Source of the DNA: CAZPUS01 sp964589825
GTDB taxonomy: Bacteria; Fibrobacterota; Chitinivibrionia; Chitinivibrionales; WJKA01
Assembly (NCBI GenBank): GCA_964589825.1
Contig: CAZPUS010000035.1
Span: forward strand, 1-27,683
DNA length: 27,683 nucleotides
Direction of reading: 5' to 3'
The notes beneath the pieces are model-generated. The model made no database searches. It saw only the letters and a list, made by a program, of their open reading frames with translations, and was not told the origin of the DNA. The translations under genes and the position numbers were made by a program. Positions 16,407 to 25,098 of the stretch are shown piece after piece; positions within the stretch are counted from its first letter, which is position 1, and the number at the start of each line of letters is the position of its first letter.

Positions 16407-17222
16407 ATGAAAATCGGTGTGCTTGGAACCGGAAACATGGGCGGTGCGCTGGTGCAGGGGCTTTTGTCACGGTTTGGTGATGCAATAGAGATATGGGCAT
16501 ACGATGCAAATGAGACTAAGGCAAGTGATCTGCCTGAAGCGGTACATTTTGTTCATCCGTCCCAATGGAATACACCGGAAAATGAGGCATTCGACGCGGT
16601 TGTGTGTGCGGTAAAACCGAACGATATGGAAAAGGCTCTGGGGCTTTTTCCTGATACATCTGCCCGGGCATTTGCCGGAACAATATGGATTTCTGTTGCA
16701 GCGGGTATCGCGCTGGGTTCGCTTGCCGGGTGGATCGGTACACAGAAAAAAATCTGCAGGGTAATGCCGAATACACCGGCTCTTATCGGTCGGGGAGTAT
16801 GCGCATTTGCAACCAACCCAAACTGTGACGCATCCGATGTCGCACGTATAGAATCCATACTACGGGCAGCGGGGACCGCACTGCATGTGTCGGAAAAGCT
16901 CATGAATGCAATCACCGGGGTTTCGGGAAGCGGTCCGGCATATGTCTATCTGTTTATTGAAAGTCTCATAGAGGCGGGAATAGGTGAGGGGCTGCCACCC
17001 GATGTGGCCCGTACCTGCGCTGCAGAGACGGTTGCCGGAGCGGCCGAGATGGTGGCGCAGTCACACGAACATGTGGCATCCCTTCGCCAGCGGGTTATGT
17101 CACCGGGGGGTACGACGGTACGCGGCGTACAGCAGCTGGAAAAACACGGATTACGTAATGCGGTCGCACAGGCAGTTCATGCGGCAACAGAAAGAGCCGG
17201 GGAACTTGGAAATGCAAAATAG
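16407..17222 (+). CDS. proC: Pyrroline-5-carboxylate reductase
   Basis: A 271-aa enzyme that reduces pyrroline-5-carboxylate to proline with NAD(P)H in the cytoplasm. The N-terminal Rossmann motif is IGVLGTGNMGGALVQGL and MPNTPALIGRG is the family loop. The C-terminal signature runs from GVSGSGPAYVYLFIESLIEA through MSPGGTT. I chose ATG 16407; a GTG two codons upstream (16401) is possible, and the SD is weak for both. It begins 99 nt after rho. Its stop overlaps the start of the TlpA-LysM gene by 11 nt, so the two are coupled. Confidence 0.95.
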   Translation: MKIGVLGTGNMGGALVQGLLSRFGDAIEIWAYDANETKASDLPEAVHFVHPSQWNTPENEAFDAVVCAVKPNDMEKALGLFPDTSARAFAGTIWISVAAGIALGSLAGWIGTQKKICRVMPNTPALIGRGVCAFATNPNCDASDVARIESILRAAGTALHVSEKLMNAITGVSGSGPAYVYLFIESLIEAGIGEGLPPDVARTCAAETVAGAAEMVAQSHEHVASLRQRVMSPGGTTVRGVQQLEKHGLRNAVAQAVHAATERAGELGNAK

Positions 17223-18096
17223 CCGATTACGCGGTATGCAGGCACGCATCTTGGTTTTGTCGTTTACAGGCATGGTGATGCTGCTGAGCGCAGTGCCGGT
17301 TCACTCTCGGATCCTGCCACGTGGTGATGTTGCGCCTCCGTTTTCCCTGCCCTCTCTGGACGGAAGCAGAGTGGCCCTTCGCGTCTATTGTGGCGATAAG
17401 TTGTTAAAGCCGTATATAAACGATACCCGTCATGTGGTGGTATTGAGTTTCTGGGCAACCTATTGTAAACCGTGCAAAAAGGAATTGCCCGAACTGATAC
17501 AATTTGCAAAAGCGCACAGTGAGGATTCGGTGAAATTTTTTGCCGTGTGTGTGAACAAGGGTGGTGCGGAAAAAGCAAGAGCGTATATACAGAAAAACGA
17601 GTTCGATATGGAGGTCCTTATAGATCGGTATAAAGTAACCGCCAAACGGTACGGGGTGGAATCGCTTCCGTCTCTTTTTGTAATAGGGCCTTACGGCACG
17701 ATTCAGTATTCGGTATCGGGGTACACTGAGAATAGCGACATTCGATCCCGTCTCGAACAGGTACTTGCGCAGATACGGGCCCCGGGAGAGGTTGCCGATA
17801 ACACAGTAACACGGCAGGAAGATGTGGCTGCTGCTGATACGGTCGACATGTCCGGGAAAGAGCCGTTAAAAAGTCACAAGGGAATAAGTCCTTATGACAA
17901 GTGGAAGGCGGTTACGCGTGTAGAGTGTGGCGACTCTCTGTCGTCAGTGGCTCAGCAACTTGGCGTTGCGCCCGAACTCATCAAGAAATGGTACGGTGAA
18001 CTGAAAGATGCGGCTATCGAGACATGGCAGCAGGGCGAAGAGTTTGTGGAGGATAAAAAGAACATCGGCAATGAACCAGGCAAGCCCAAAGAGTAA
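17212..18096 (+). CDS. TlpA-like thioredoxin-fold protein with C-terminal LysM
   Basis: A 294-aa exported protein. The signal peptide is in residues 1-35 (ARILVLSFTGMVMLLSAVPVHS). The AhpC/TSA-Redoxin domain covers about 40-200: APPFSLPSLDGS, VVLSFWATYCKPCKKELPEL with redox Cys85 and Cys88, and the cis-proline SLPSLFVIG. After an acidic linker, residues ~235-282 (RVECGDSLSSVAQQLGVAPE and following) fit a LysM module. A periplasmic disulfide reductase held to peptidoglycan is likely (inference). The start at 17212 lies inside proC, with GGGGA ~8 nt upstream; ATG 17236 is an alternative without an SD. The open frame extends further upstream, but that part is out-of-frame proC sequence. Confidence 0.85.
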   Translation: MQNSRLRGMQARILVLSFTGMVMLLSAVPVHSRILPRGDVAPPFSLPSLDGSRVALRVYCGDKLLKPYINDTRHVVVLSFWATYCKPCKKELPELIQFAKAHSEDSVKFFAVCVNKGGAEKARAYIQKNEFDMEVLIDRYKVTAKRYGVESLPSLFVIGPYGTIQYSVSGYTENSDIRSRLEQVLAQIRAPGEVADNTVTRQEDVAAADTVDMSGKEPLKSHKGISPYDKWKAVTRVECGDSLSSVAQQLGVAPELIKKWYGELKDAAIETWQQGEEFVEDKKNIGNEPGKPKE

Positions 18097-18253
18097 TACG
18101 CTGCAGTTGAGTGAAAAGCGGGAAAAAGTCGATACCTGCCCGAATCTATATACGTACCAAAACGATTGCGTAAAGGCTATGGTGTTGCGAATGGGTGTCG
18201 TGCCATGCGTTATAAACTGAAATAAGTGATTTTGAGTGAGACAGCTACAATGA

Positions 18254-18409
18254 TCCGCACTACTTGTACCGGAGACACAATCAAAAACCTCGTCCAATTA
18301 TTTTCAAAAACATAATAGCAGCACGCTGACCGCCGGTTTTATCAAAACAACCCCTCAATTCAGCTATACAATTTTTCTTGCGCGAATAAAGCCCGGAAAC
18401 AAAGTATAA
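18254..18409 (+). pseudogene. Candidate coding fragment homologous to the one at 7546-7731
   Basis: An open frame of 51 codons without a recognisable start, lying between the convergent TlpA-LysM and HU genes. Codons 18326-18367 encode LTAGFIKTTPQFSY, which matches LTAAFIKTIAQFSY of the other fragment at 11 of 14 residues, with differences mostly in third codon positions. Similarity ends sharply on both sides. The family is unknown. Nothing else is seen in 18097-18420, and no clear terminator for either convergent gene was found. Confidence 0.35.
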
Positions 18410-18420
18410 AAAATCGCGTA

Positions 18421-18762
18421 CTATTCTGTGTCGTAAGGGTCGTGTTGCTGCTCCTGTTCTACCGAGGAACTCAGCAGCCTTTCGTTTACTTTTTTTCGGA
18501 GTGAGTTGGAAGCTTCGAATGTCGGTTTGACCCCTTCTTCAACATGAACCTGTTCACCGGTGCGCGGATTTCGAGCCATACGTGCATTCTTTTTTTTCAG
18601 TTTGAAGCGTCCGAAGCCGCGAATTTCGATGTTATTTCCGCTTTCAAGGGCATGGGAAACCGTTTCGAAAAAATTCTCAACAATTATACGTGTGTCTACT
18701 TGGGTAAGACCTGTTTTGGTGGCGATTGCTTCTACGAGATCTCTTTTGGTGACATTGGGCAT
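18421..18762 (-). CDS. HU/IHF-family DNA-binding protein
   Basis: A 113-aa nucleoid protein. The N-terminus TKRDLVEAIATKTGLTQVDT forms the helical dimerisation part. IEIRGFGRFKLKKKNARMAR and NPRTGEQVHVEE form the DNA-binding arm with the tip Pro in RNPRTG, then VKPTFEASNSLRKKVNE. It is about 20 residues longer than usual, with a Gln/Glu/Asp-rich tail (EQEQQHDPYDTE). The Arg-rich arm and GFGRF resemble IHF-beta more than HU. It is divergent from a small gene, with a 12-bp inverted repeat between them. Confidence 0.93.
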   Translation of the reverse strand: MPNVTKRDLVEAIATKTGLTQVDTRIIVENFFETVSHALESGNNIEIRGFGRFKLKKKNARMARNPRTGEQVHVEEGVKPTFEASNSLRKKVNERLLSSSVEQEQQHDPYDTE

Positions 18763-18856
18763 AATTGCCTACTCCATCTCTTGAGTGTATATCTGTAGAT
18801 TAACTTGAAGTTAACAATGGATGAGCGTACAAACTTCTTTCTATAATCACCTCATT

Positions 18857-18927
18857 AAAATAGTATATGCGTAGGCAAACCGTAAGAGGTGTATAACTAT
18901 CGTCACAGATACATAATATACTATTTT
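18857..18927. promoter_or_regulatory. 12-bp perfect inverted repeat in the HU/small-gene divergent promoter region
   Basis: AAAATAGTATAT (18857-18868) is the exact reverse complement of ATATACTATTTT (18916-18927), with 47 nt between. The right copy includes TATACT, a plausible -10 box for the small gene. Two operator half-sites bound by one regulator, or by the nucleoid protein itself, would control both directions (inference). Confidence 0.5.
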
Positions 18928-18956
18928 GCAACAAAAATATCATAGGGTGATGAAAC

Positions 18957-19088
18957 ATGAAAATGTCATTCGTGATATCACTATTTTCATTATGTACCGG
19001 GACACCGTCCGAACCCGTATCGATTACGACATACGTCGGTAACGACGAACCTCACGCCATTTATTATGTAGCGTCGCGCAGTCATTGA
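18957..19088 (+). CDS. Small 43-aa protein, unknown
   Basis: A short gene with a good SD (AGGGTGA, 18943-18949, 7 nt before the ATG), 43 codons and a stop at 19086-19088. A Rho-independent terminator follows about 50 nt later, so it looks like a complete transcription unit. The peptide starts MKMSFVISLFSLCTG, which is short and hydrophobic and may be a weak signal or membrane insert. The rest (TPSEPVSITTYVGNDEPHAI and the SRSH end) is polar. I recognise no family. It could also be the coding part of a small regulatory RNA. It is divergent from the HU gene. Confidence 0.45.
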   Translation: MKMSFVISLFSLCTGTPSEPVSITTYVGNDEPHAIYYVASRSH

Positions 19089-19141
19089 CGTATACCACAA
19101 CTCATACAACGCTTGGCTGTGGTAGTAGTGAGTGATGTGGG

Positions 19142-19167
19142 TAGGTGTGCGCATCACCTATTTTTTT
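19142..19167 (+). terminator. Rho-independent terminator
   Basis: TAGGTG (19142-19147) pairs with CACCTA (19155-19160) around a 7-nt loop and is followed by seven T. A further 7-bp pair, TACCACA/TGTGGTA, lies just upstream (about 19093-19124). It would end the small-gene transcript before the isomerase operon. Confidence 0.7.
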
Positions 19168-19229
19168 GTGCGAGATAAAGCCGCTACCACATTATCATAT
19201 CCTGATATGCAAAAAAAAGGAAATGACGA

Positions 19230-19832
19230 ATGAAGGAAACTCTTCTTGATAGAGCGCGTGAAATAATGGCACGTGAAGCCGAGGCGATCAGAAAGGTCCC
19301 ACTCGATGAGAATTTCGAGCGTGCAATCGAGATTCTTTATTCCTGTAAGGGAAAAGTGATTACTACCGGGATGGGAAAGGCGGGGAATATTGCGCAAAAA
19401 CTCGCCGGCACGATGTCTTCAACCTGCTCGCCTGCTTGTTTTCTGCATCCCGGTGAGGCAGCACATGGATTTTTGGGATTGCTCGATGAAAAAGATACCA
19501 TTATCGCTTTTTCAACCAGCGGAAAAACCCGGGAAGTAATCGAAATGCTTACCCTTTCACGACATCTCGGGGTAAAAAGGATAATCGGTATTACCTCACA
19601 TCCCGATTCCCGTATACGTGAGTTGTCCGATGTGGTAATTAATATGGGGGTAATCGATGAGCCGTGTTCACTGTCGTTGACGCCAACTGCAAGTACTGCG
19701 GTGATGCTCGGAATCGCCGATGCACTCGCGCTGGTATTGATGGAAAAAAAAGGTGTTGATTCGCGCCAGTACGGACTGCGACACCATGGCGGGTATCTTG
19801 GCAGAAAAGCCAATCAAACCTGCATCGAATAA
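19230..19832 (+). CDS. kdsD: Arabinose-5-phosphate isomerase, SIS domain only (KdsD-like)
   Basis: A 200-aa sugar isomerase that converts ribulose-5-phosphate to arabinose-5-phosphate for KDO/LPS synthesis. SIS blocks match KdsD: VITTGMGKAGNIAQKLAGT, FLHPGEAAHGFLGLL, IIAFSTSGKTREVIEML, SLTPTASTAVMLGIADALA and the terminal RHHGGYLGRK with the catalytic-site His. E. coli KdsD has ~328 aa with two CBS domains; these are absent here, as in some other short forms. The SD AAAGGAAATGACG is modest. nadB starts 21 nt downstream. Other SIS sugar isomerases are possible, but the motif set favours KdsD. Confidence 0.88.
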   Translation: MKETLLDRAREIMAREAEAIRKVPLDENFERAIEILYSCKGKVITTGMGKAGNIAQKLAGTMSSTCSPACFLHPGEAAHGFLGLLDEKDTIIAFSTSGKTREVIEMLTLSRHLGVKRIIGITSHPDSRIRELSDVVINMGVIDEPCSLSLTPTASTAVMLGIADALALVLMEKKGVDSRQYGLRHHGGYLGRKANQTCIE

Positions 19833-19853
19833 CATTATCTCGAAACGGATTTT

Positions 19854-21470
19854 ATGCATTACACCACCGATTTTCTGATTATAGGCAGTGGTATTGCCGG
19901 GCTGCAGTTCGCGCTACAGGTTGTTGATCACGGAGATGTCACGATCGTTACAAAAAGAGGTGTGGATGACACCAATACCTGGTATGCGCAGGGAGGAATT
20001 GCGGGAGTGATGGCCCCCGATGATTCAACGCAGGCCCATGTTCAGGATACGCTGGAAGCCGGCCGTGGATTATGTGATGAAGAAGCGGTAGATGTACTTG
20101 TCAATGAAGGTCCGCCATGCATCAGGGAGCTTTATGAACTGGGTGTCCGGTTTTCCAGGCGGAAAGGATCGCAGGCCTTCGGCAATTTCGACCTCGTGAA
20201 AGAAGGAGGACATCATAAGGCGCGAATTGCACATGTAAAGGATTATACCGGAAAGGAAATAGAACAGACGCTTATCGATGCGGTAACACGAGATAAAAGA
20301 ATCACGATTCTTGAACATCATTATGCCATAGATCTTGTGGTTGAAACGGGTATAAGATCAGAGTCCACAGGTAATGCCTGTTATGGGGCATATGTCTACG
20401 ATGGCAGCAGCGGAGAAACAAATACCATACTGGCCGGGAAAACGTGTATTGCAGCCGGCAGTCTCGGCAATATTTTCCAGCACACGACCAATCCTGAGAT
20501 TGCTACCGGGGATGGTATCGCCATGGCGTACCGTGCCGGGATTTCGTGTGCGAATATGGAGTTCGTGCAGTTTCATCCCACGACGCTGTATCATCCGGAT
20601 GGAGATTCTTTTCTCATTTCCGAAGCACTTCGGGGGTTTGGTGCGGAACTCAAGGATCGTAACGGGCGTGCGTTCATGAACGAATATCATCCCATGGCGT
20701 CACTTGCCCCGCGGGATGTGGTGGCTCGGGCTATAGACCAGGAAATGAAGCGTGCCGGTGATGCATGCGTGTATCTCGATGTACGTCATATAAAGGGAGA
20801 AAAAACAAAAAAGAATTTCCCCTCGATATACGCAAAGTGCAAAGAACTGGGACTCGATATCACGAAAGAGCCGATACCGGTAGTCCCTGCCGCGCATTAT
20901 ATCTGTGGTGGAGTCGCTGTCGATATGTACAGCAGGACCGGACTGGATAACTGCTATGTATGTGGTGAATCCGCGTGTACCGGGGTGCATGGCGCAAACA
21001 GGCTCGCGTCTAATTCCCTCCTCGAAGCGCTCGTTTTTTCCAGACGGGCCGCAATCGATGCTGTTGCGACATTGAACAGAAAAACCATAACGCATGTACA
21101 ACGTACATACAATCACGAGTTTGCACGACGCGGAACCAGCAGGGAATCGGTATTACTCTGGCATACAATGAAAGAGATACAGTCAACCATGTGGAATTAC
21201 GTCGGAATCGTGCGATCTACATATAAGCTTAAACGGGCTATATCACGCATTAATATCCTGAAAAAAGAGGTGGATCAGCTCTATCGTACCATAGCACCGG
21301 AACCGCTTCTGCTGACACTTCGAAATAGTGTAACTGTATCGAGATTGGTGATTTTATGCGCATTGCGAAGACGCGAAAGCAGAGGGGCGCATTATACCAT
21401 AGATTATCCCGCGCGTAATGACCGGTACTGGAAAAAGAATACAATGATCAGGAAACCGTCATATTTATGA
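19854..21470 (+). CDS. nadB: L-aspartate oxidase
   Basis: A 538-aa flavoenzyme oxidising L-aspartate to iminoaspartate, the first step of de novo NAD synthesis. FAD is bound by DFLIIGSGIAGLQFALQV. TWYAQGGIAGVM is the NadB-type flavin loop, and HPTTLYHPDGDSFLISEALR with LAPRDVVARAIDQEM hold substrate-site residues. CGGVAVDMYSRT and GVHGANRLASNSLLEALVF are typical of the succinate dehydrogenase/aspartate oxidase family. The length matches NadB. The C-terminal helical domain is present. The SD is weak, so coupling to the upstream isomerase gene is possible. Its stop overlaps the next start by 4 nt. nadA and nadC are not in the window. Confidence 0.95.
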   Translation: MHYTTDFLIIGSGIAGLQFALQVVDHGDVTIVTKRGVDDTNTWYAQGGIAGVMAPDDSTQAHVQDTLEAGRGLCDEEAVDVLVNEGPPCIRELYELGVRFSRRKGSQAFGNFDLVKEGGHHKARIAHVKDYTGKEIEQTLIDAVTRDKRITILEHHYAIDLVVETGIRSESTGNACYGAYVYDGSSGETNTILAGKTCIAAGSLGNIFQHTTNPEIATGDGIAMAYRAGISCANMEFVQFHPTTLYHPDGDSFLISEALRGFGAELKDRNGRAFMNEYHPMASLAPRDVVARAIDQEMKRAGDACVYLDVRHIKGEKTKKNFPSIYAKCKELGLDITKEPIPVVPAAHYICGGVAVDMYSRTGLDNCYVCGESACTGVHGANRLASNSLLEALVFSRRAAIDAVATLNRKTITHVQRTYNHEFARRGTSRESVLLWHTMKEIQSTMWNYVGIVRSTYKLKRAISRINILKKEVDQLYRTIAPEPLLLTLRNSVTVSRLVILCALRRRESRGAHYTIDYPARNDRYWKKNTMIRKPSYL

Positions 21471-23458
21471 ACTACGGGATCGCTATTTTTATATGCTGTC
21501 TCCTTCTTTTTTTTCTCTCTTTACGCTTTTATCTTTCCATGCGCGTGGTGTTCTGGAAAAAAGCAACAGGGAGCGCGATACGTCTGGTACTTTTTATTCT
21601 GCTGTGTATCGCGCTGGTCGAGCCCTTACTTCGCTTCAGCAGTTTTCGCAGACATCGGGATGGGGTGCTGCTTCTTCTCGATCGTTCCGTAAGCATGCAA
21701 CAATTTCCGTATCATGACAGCATCGCGGCGAACCTGTGCGATATCCTGAACATGACCAAAGGGTCTCGAAGTCGACTGAGAATCATGGGATTTGGTGATT
21801 CTCTCGTACGGATCCGACAATGTGGCGATATATCATTTCACGATAGTCTAAGTATATTTCCGCATCGGTTACCAAATAATACGGTCGTACAGGCCCGGCA
21901 TGTACTCGTGATATCTGATGGTAACTGGAGTAATACACGATTATTCGAAAGGGGAGGGACAGAGAAACGATACCATTATATGCAAATGCCGGCAGGGACA
22001 CCAAAACCATATGTGGATGTTTCACTTATATCGTATCCCGACAACGTTGTTACAGACAGCCTTTGCACCTTCGAAATCAACTGCCATGGATATGTTCGGC
22101 GCAACAATGCAGTTTCGGTTTTTCTCCGGAGGAGGAGCCAAATGGGCAGTCAGGAATGTGCGAGCCGTACGATACACCCGGATACCGGTTTTTTTTATGA
22201 CACCCTTACCATGGCCTGCAAGGCAGGCACACCCGGCGTATACATGTATACCGTATCCGGAAAAACCGAGCACACGAAAAGTGAACATGCGGTGAGCGAT
22301 AGGGGCATTCAACACGTACTCCCCAAACAAATTACGGTTGTATTTACCGAGAGAGAACACGCATCGCTGGATGCTCGTTTTGTATCGTTATTTTTGGGTG
22401 AAGATGAATTGTGGCAGCGAGCAGAGGCCGGAAAGGGAAATCAAAGAAAACAAATCCATTCGCCGCACGTCTCTGTACTATTCGAAGGCGGGGAAAAAAC
22501 GCAAAGCGTTTTTTCGGCATCACCTGGATCGGATGTTCCGGTTCTCTATTACGGGGGAATACCGGGAGCTGAACGGCAACGCAAGATAGACACCATCCGC
22601 AGCATTGCATTTGTCGGCTATGGCGGGGCACGTGCACATTCCGGGCTTAATGCTGAAGCTCTTACGCCCGATGTCGATATACTAACCGGTCCCACCTCCC
22701 ACCTGCAACAAATGAACACCTATATGGAAGCGGTTTTACCGTCAGGGAAGAGAGTGCCGGTGGTTTTTTCCGCGCACTATCACAACAGGGACATTCTGGT
22801 TGTTGCTGCGCGCGGGGTCTGGAAATGGGATTTTATTGACCACAGGCAGAGAAATGCGAACGTGGCGTATCCGTTTTCCCGATATATCGGCGGTATTCTC
22901 AGAAACCGTGTAGTGCGAAATTTGTTCGATACGCATTACGCCTTTGCGGTAAAAGGGAGGGCAATGGCCGGAGATTCACTTCTTATGCGTTTGTATGTAC
23001 CCTCATCGTTGCAGTATACTGACCACACACGTCACCATACAATCGTGGTGTATAATCAAAAGGGGGATACAGCTGCTTTTCGCGAAGATACCCTTGATTC
23101 CGGATGGCGGGATTCAATATCACTCGGTACGTTACCGTACGGTAATTATCACTATATTTCACGCATAAGCGCCGGTTCGAGGCACTCTTCTTATCAGGAT
23201 ACGATGTTTGTAGCACCCTGTAACGAGGAAACGATGGTCTATCGTCAAAACAGCGTTGTACTCGATCATTTTGCCACTGCATTTCCGGCTGCGCATTTGG
23301 CGGGCTACATCGATTCGTTACAAAGGACGCTAAAGACGTCGCCGCAGCAAAAGGTAACCTCGACGATTTCACTCGAGCGTACCTGGCTGCTTCTGGGCTG
23401 TATTATTGCACTGTTTGGGCTTGAATGGTATTTGCGAAGACGCTGGAGAATGGAATAG
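21467..23458 (+). CDS. Membrane protein with degenerate VWA domain
   Basis: A 663-aa membrane protein. Two N-terminal transmembrane helices (YGIAIFICCLLLFFLSLRF and GSAIRLVLFILLCIALVEP) precede a VWA-like domain. That domain has LLLLDRSVSM with the MIDAS DxSxS residues Asp72, Ser74 and Ser76, and LVISDGNWSN further on. A long beta-rich periplasmic part follows, and one C-terminal helix (TWLLLGCIIALFGLEWYLRR) ends the protein with a basic tail. The layout resembles the BatA-associated or glutamine-amidotransferase-like VWA membrane proteins seen in Bacteroidota and Planctomycetota. The start overlaps nadB by 4 nt. Function is unknown; no AAA+ or DUF58 partner adjoins it. Confidence 0.75.
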   Translation: MNYGIAIFICCLLLFFLSLRFYLSMRVVFWKKATGSAIRLVLFILLCIALVEPLLRFSSFRRHRDGVLLLLDRSVSMQQFPYHDSIAANLCDILNMTKGSRSRLRIMGFGDSLVRIRQCGDISFHDSLSIFPHRLPNNTVVQARHVLVISDGNWSNTRLFERGGTEKRYHYMQMPAGTPKPYVDVSLISYPDNVVTDSLCTFEINCHGYVRRNNAVSVFLRRRSQMGSQECASRTIHPDTGFFYDTLTMACKAGTPGVYMYTVSGKTEHTKSEHAVSDRGIQHVLPKQITVVFTEREHASLDARFVSLFLGEDELWQRAEAGKGNQRKQIHSPHVSVLFEGGEKTQSVFSASPGSDVPVLYYGGIPGAERQRKIDTIRSIAFVGYGGARAHSGLNAEALTPDVDILTGPTSHLQQMNTYMEAVLPSGKRVPVVFSAHYHNRDILVVAARGVWKWDFIDHRQRNANVAYPFSRYIGGILRNRVVRNLFDTHYAFAVKGRAMAGDSLLMRLYVPSSLQYTDHTRHHTIVVYNQKGDTAAFREDTLDSGWRDSISLGTLPYGNYHYISRISAGSRHSSYQDTMFVAPCNEETMVYRQNSVVLDHFATAFPAAHLAGYIDSLQRTLKTSPQQKVTSTISLERTWLLLGCIIALFGLEWYLRRRWRME

Positions 23459-23508
23459 ACTATCCCCGCAGTCTTGCTCTGGAAAGACCCGGGCTCTCGG
23501 TCCGAATA

Positions 23509-24852
23509 TCATCCCCGATCCTTGAGGGGTACATAGGTACCCTTCTGTATCACGTTTTTATACGCAGGACGGATAATGCGGCCACCGCTTACGAGTTCCT
23601 CTATACGATGTGCGCACCACCCCGCAATACGTGAAACCGCAAAAAGCGGAGTATAGAGATCCATGGGTATATTGAGCATATCATAGACAAAACCGGAATA
23701 AAAATCGACATTTGCAGAGACCGCTTTATTGCTGTTTTTATGTTTTGAGATGATATCTGGTGCAATTTTTTCAATCAGCTCATAGAGGTCGAACTCATCC
23801 GTACGTTGTTTTTGCTCCGCGACATCCCGTGCTTTTTTCTTCAGCAGTACCGCGCGCGGATCGGAAAGCGTATAGACCGCATGGCCGACACCGTAGACCA
23901 GCCCGGTTTTATCATACGCGTCTTTATTGAGAATTTTCTGGATATAGGCGCTAACTTCCTGTTCGTCTTTCCAGTCCTTTACATTCTCCTTTATCTCGTT
24001 GACCATTTCACGCACCTTTATGTTGGCCCCGCCGTGTTTGGGTCCTTTGAGACAGCCCAGGGCTGCCGAAATAGACGAGTATATGTCGGTGCCGGAAGAG
24101 GTGACCACGTGAATAGAGAAGGCGGAGTTGTTCCCTCCGCCGTGTTCTGCGTGCAGAATAAGGGCGGCATCGAGCAATTCGGCTTCGAGATCTGTCCACG
24201 ACATCGACGGACGGGTCAGTCGCAAAAGATTCTCCGAAGAGCTGAGTTCCGGTTCGGGACGGTGAATGAAAAGGCTCTGGTTGTCGTAGTTGTGAATTTT
24301 AGCCTGGTAGCCGTATGAGGCGAGTGAAGGAAACTGCGATATGAGGGCGATACTCTGACGAATGGTATGAAAAAGGCTGATGTTGTCCGCATCGTTGTCA
24401 TAAGAATAGAGCGCTAAAACACTGCGGGCCATTTTGTTCATGATGTTGTTACTCGGGGCCTTGAGAATCATGCTTTCGGTAAAGCCGTTGGGCAGGGCCC
24501 GGTTTTCTCCCAGCAGTGAGTTGAACTCCTCGAGTTCCGATTTGCGGGGGAACTCCCCGAAAAGCAGAAGATAGCAGACTTCCTCGAATCCGAAACGTTT
24601 TTCACGCTCATATGCCGAGACGAGTTCGTTTACCGAAACCCCGCGATAATAAAGTTCACCGTCTACCGGGATTTTTTCGTTTTCAGAGATCATATAGCCG
24701 TGTACGTCTCCGATTTCGGTCAACCCGACCAGTACACCGGTATTGTCTTTATTACGCAATCCGCGTTTGACATTATACCAGGAGTAGAGTTCCTTGTTTA
24801 TTTCGTTGTTTTTCTGTGCCTTTTCCGTAAGTTTTTTGACTACATCGCTCAT
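23509..24852 (-). CDS. gltA: Citrate synthase
   Basis: A 447-aa enzyme condensing acetyl-CoA with oxaloacetate. The catalytic triad regions are visible: HAEHGGGNNSAFS, YGVGHAVYTLSDPRA and NVDFYSGFVYDML. Substrate-site GPKHGGAN and IAGWCAHRIEE follow the family. The N-terminus (to about 45) is longer than in E. coli and resembles citrate synthases of other anaerobes. I chose ATG 24852, with GGA 7 nt upstream, over the in-frame TTG at 24864. It is convergent with the VWA gene, 50 nt apart, with only a weak GGACC/GGTC stem between them. It links to the PDH operon in the same region. Confidence 0.94.
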   Translation of the reverse strand: MSDVVKKLTEKAQKNNEINKELYSWYNVKRGLRNKDNTGVLVGLTEIGDVHGYMISENEKIPVDGELYYRGVSVNELVSAYEREKRFGFEEVCYLLLFGEFPRKSELEEFNSLLGENRALPNGFTESMILKAPSNNIMNKMARSVLALYSYDNDADNISLFHTIRQSIALISQFPSLASYGYQAKIHNYDNQSLFIHRPEPELSSSENLLRLTRPSMSWTDLEAELLDAALILHAEHGGGNNSAFSIHVVTSSGTDIYSSISAALGCLKGPKHGGANIKVREMVNEIKENVKDWKDEQEVSAYIQKILNKDAYDKTGLVYGVGHAVYTLSDPRAVLLKKKARDVAEQKQRTDEFDLYELIEKIAPDIISKHKNSNKAVSANVDFYSGFVYDMLNIPMDLYTPLFAVSRIAGWCAHRIEELVSGGRIIRPAYKNVIQKGTYVPLKDRG

Positions 24853-25098
24853 AATCGATTCCAATTCGTTTCAGGTGAGACAGCTTTGTACTGGAACACA
24901 TCCAGGACGCGAGGAAGCAAAAGTCAGCTTCAAAATGCGAAATATATTTTGTATGATGAAAAATACTTTTTTGTAGTTCATACAGAGAATAATTTGTGCC
25001 GCGTGGAGGCGATAGTGCGGATGCAGCATATTTCGCGAACAAAATTGCTCAATGTAGGTTCAATTTATTAGAGCCTGTTACATGAAGGGAGATTGACA

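Noticed and set aside
16984..17211. N-terminal extension of the TlpA-LysM frame
   Set aside because: It is an out-of-frame reading of proC; the signal peptide only begins after 17212.
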